NCBI GenBank assembly: GCA_029207755.1
Contig: JARCOQ010000002.1
Location: 87,891,087 to 87,955,086, forward strand
Direction of reading: 5' to 3'
DNA from: Chamaea fasciata
Taxonomy: Eukaryota > Chordata > Aves > Passeriformes > Sylviidae
Length of the DNA stretch: 64,000 nt
Made by a program: the position numbers and the translations under genes. Under the pieces are notes generated by a model. The model was given only the letters and a program-made list of their open reading frames with translations. It was not told the origin of the DNA and searched no databases. Positions 62,551-64,000 of the stretch are shown in pieces (within the stretch, counting starts at the first letter, position 1; each line of letters starts with the position of its first letter).

Positions 62551-64000
62551 CCCCTCCCCAGCACGCCACATTTAACAGAGTTCATTTCTGAGCTCTCCGG
62601 GATGTCTCCTCCTCCGCAACCACTGTAGAATCATCAGTCTGGATCCATGATCTGTAACTTCATGCATGTAACTGGAGAGCCTGGTAAACATTTCATCCCC
62701 ATCACCTGTCTTTGTGGCCACTGGATCGCCAGAGACAGGCATTTCCAAGTGAGAGATGAGGTGGGACATAGTGGTCTAGCATGAGTCTGGGCTGCAACTC
62801 CCCTTCACTGAGTCCACAGCACCTGGTGAAAATGTGCTGAAGCTGAGGCATGGATGTTACAACATGTCACCAAAGTGACTTCTGAGTCGGAGTGTCTTCA
62901 ACAAAATGTCTGAGACATGATGGAGTCTTTATATCCATTTGCTGGGAGGACTTTGTCTGCTATCTGTTACGAAACTCTTCCCAAATGCAACTTAATTGCT
63001 TAGCCTTATAAAAAATTGTATATTCCCTGACTTTTCAGAGAAGAAAGTGTGTTTCTTCCTGTGGCTGTGACAGGAACAGACACATTGATACCTCATTTCA
63101 CTAAAAGTGATGTTGCCTTTCTCAGAATACAGATAATGTAGGATACAGATTTGTAAAGTAACTTCTGAAAAGGCTACTTCAAAAACATCTAGCCTCATTA
63201 ATAGAGACAGAGAGCTTCAAACAACTGTCTTTGCTGACCTAGCTCATAAAAACGTGGAGATTTAAGCAAAGGAAAGGTTCCAGTGAAGTCAATGGGCTTA
63301 AAACTAAGGACAGACCAGTAGGATCTACACGTATACAGGGCTAAAAGTAGGCTGACATGCTTTGGCAGGGTGAAGCCCTGCTGTCAGGCTCACTGCGGTG
63401 ACCCAATTTCTTTGCAGGTCTCTGCAGGGGAAATGCTCACTCCTGCAGTTCATCTCTTTCCTTCAGTGTCATTAGTTCTTATCCTTCCATGTCAAACTTT
63501 GCAGAGGAAGGATTTTGCTGCACTGCTGAGTGTCTGGGAAACAGCAGCTAATTTTTGCTTGTGGTTTAGGAGAGGTTTGTTTAATTCTAGCAAAAAAAAC
63601 CCCAAAAACAAACCTGCCCTGAGTTTTCCTATGCAATATAAGGGTTGGAAGGGAGATGGAGCCCTGCTTTGTCCCCTTCTCAGTCAGTGAGCAACTTCAT
63701 TGCTGTGAAGTTTTGGATAACTGCCCCTCAGAGAGGTGGTAGCTTGAGCAGGAGAAAGGCTGTCCTTCTTTTTTCCCTCAAGTAAAGCTGGAGGCTTAAT
63801 TCACTGGACAACAGACACACAAAGATCCACCTCCATGGTGTAAGCACGTGATGGGGGCAACATCTAGGGCCGGTACAGAGGAGAAAAATGGTTTGGTAGC
63901 TGCTTTGAGCTGCCAGCTGTGTGAAGAGAAGATTAGGTTTCAGATATCTTGGCCTGTATCCAGCACTGCCTTTCTTATGCAAATGTCTCTACGCTATTTG
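62551..64000. other. non-coding unique sequence, no gene seen
   Basis: Unique sequence to the window end. The 106-codon frame at 63370-63690 has no domain. No recognised repeat, exon or RNA gene. Confidence 0.5.

Noticed and set aside
1..64000. Bacterial-type features (operons, CRISPR, toxin-antitoxin, phage genes)
   Set aside because: The sequence has the texture of a vertebrate nuclear genome, with CR1, LTR and MIR-like repeats and no dense coding. No such features are present.

Overview
This window looks like non-coding nuclear DNA from a bird, most probably a songbird (Passeriformes). Three things point that way. Short 3'-end copies of the avian LINE CR1 appear at about 22.46, 26.61 and 38.42 kb. 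Two complete solo LTRs (41779-42477 and 46811-47335) and part of a third (39538 to about 39780) resemble LTRs I know from songbird genomes. The rest is unique, moderately AT-rich sequence with few interspersed repeats and a few very long simple repeats. The species call rests on recalled repeat consensus sequences, not on a database search.

I see no convincing protein-coding gene. The longest open frames (about 130-200 codons) are either translations of simple repeats (12.1-12.5 and 55.6-56.1 kb) or random-looking peptides without a recognisable domain. I recognised no tRNA, rRNA, snRNA or CRISPR array, although structural RNAs were not searched by covariance model. The window is best read as intergenic sequence or part of a long intron. 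If it is intronic, the best coding candidate is a 33-nt microexon at 9730-9762 with excellent splice sites. Two other splice-bounded stretches (29141-29174 and 61075-61155) could be exons of a non-coding RNA.

Layout: 0-12 kb is mostly unique sequence with T/G-rich tracts (3.56 and 8.66 kb), two old MIR-like SINE remnants (7.6 and 11.1 kb), a possible conserved regulatory block (5.43-5.62 kb) and the candidate microexon. 12.1-14.2 kb holds a perfect 350-bp GGAA array followed by an ancient minus-strand CR1 copy. 14-38 kb is unique sequence with scattered MIR and CR1 remnants, an A/C-rich tract (20.4 kb), and AT-rich blocks that resemble conserved non-coding elements (18.6-19.0 and 35.4-36.25 kb). 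38.4-47.3 kb is the retroelement-rich part, with three LTR copies within 8 kb. 47-64 kb holds a 20-base C run (50.6 kb), a 100-N assembly gap (53187-53286), a long TTTCC pentamer array that grades into CCTTG-type units (55.6-56.0 kb) and an AT-rich perfect palindrome (59.9 kb).

I found no multi-gene system, and the interest here lies in repeats, retroelement insertions and possible regulatory elements. All regulatory-block calls are impressions from base composition and motif content, and cross-species alignment would be needed to confirm any of them.
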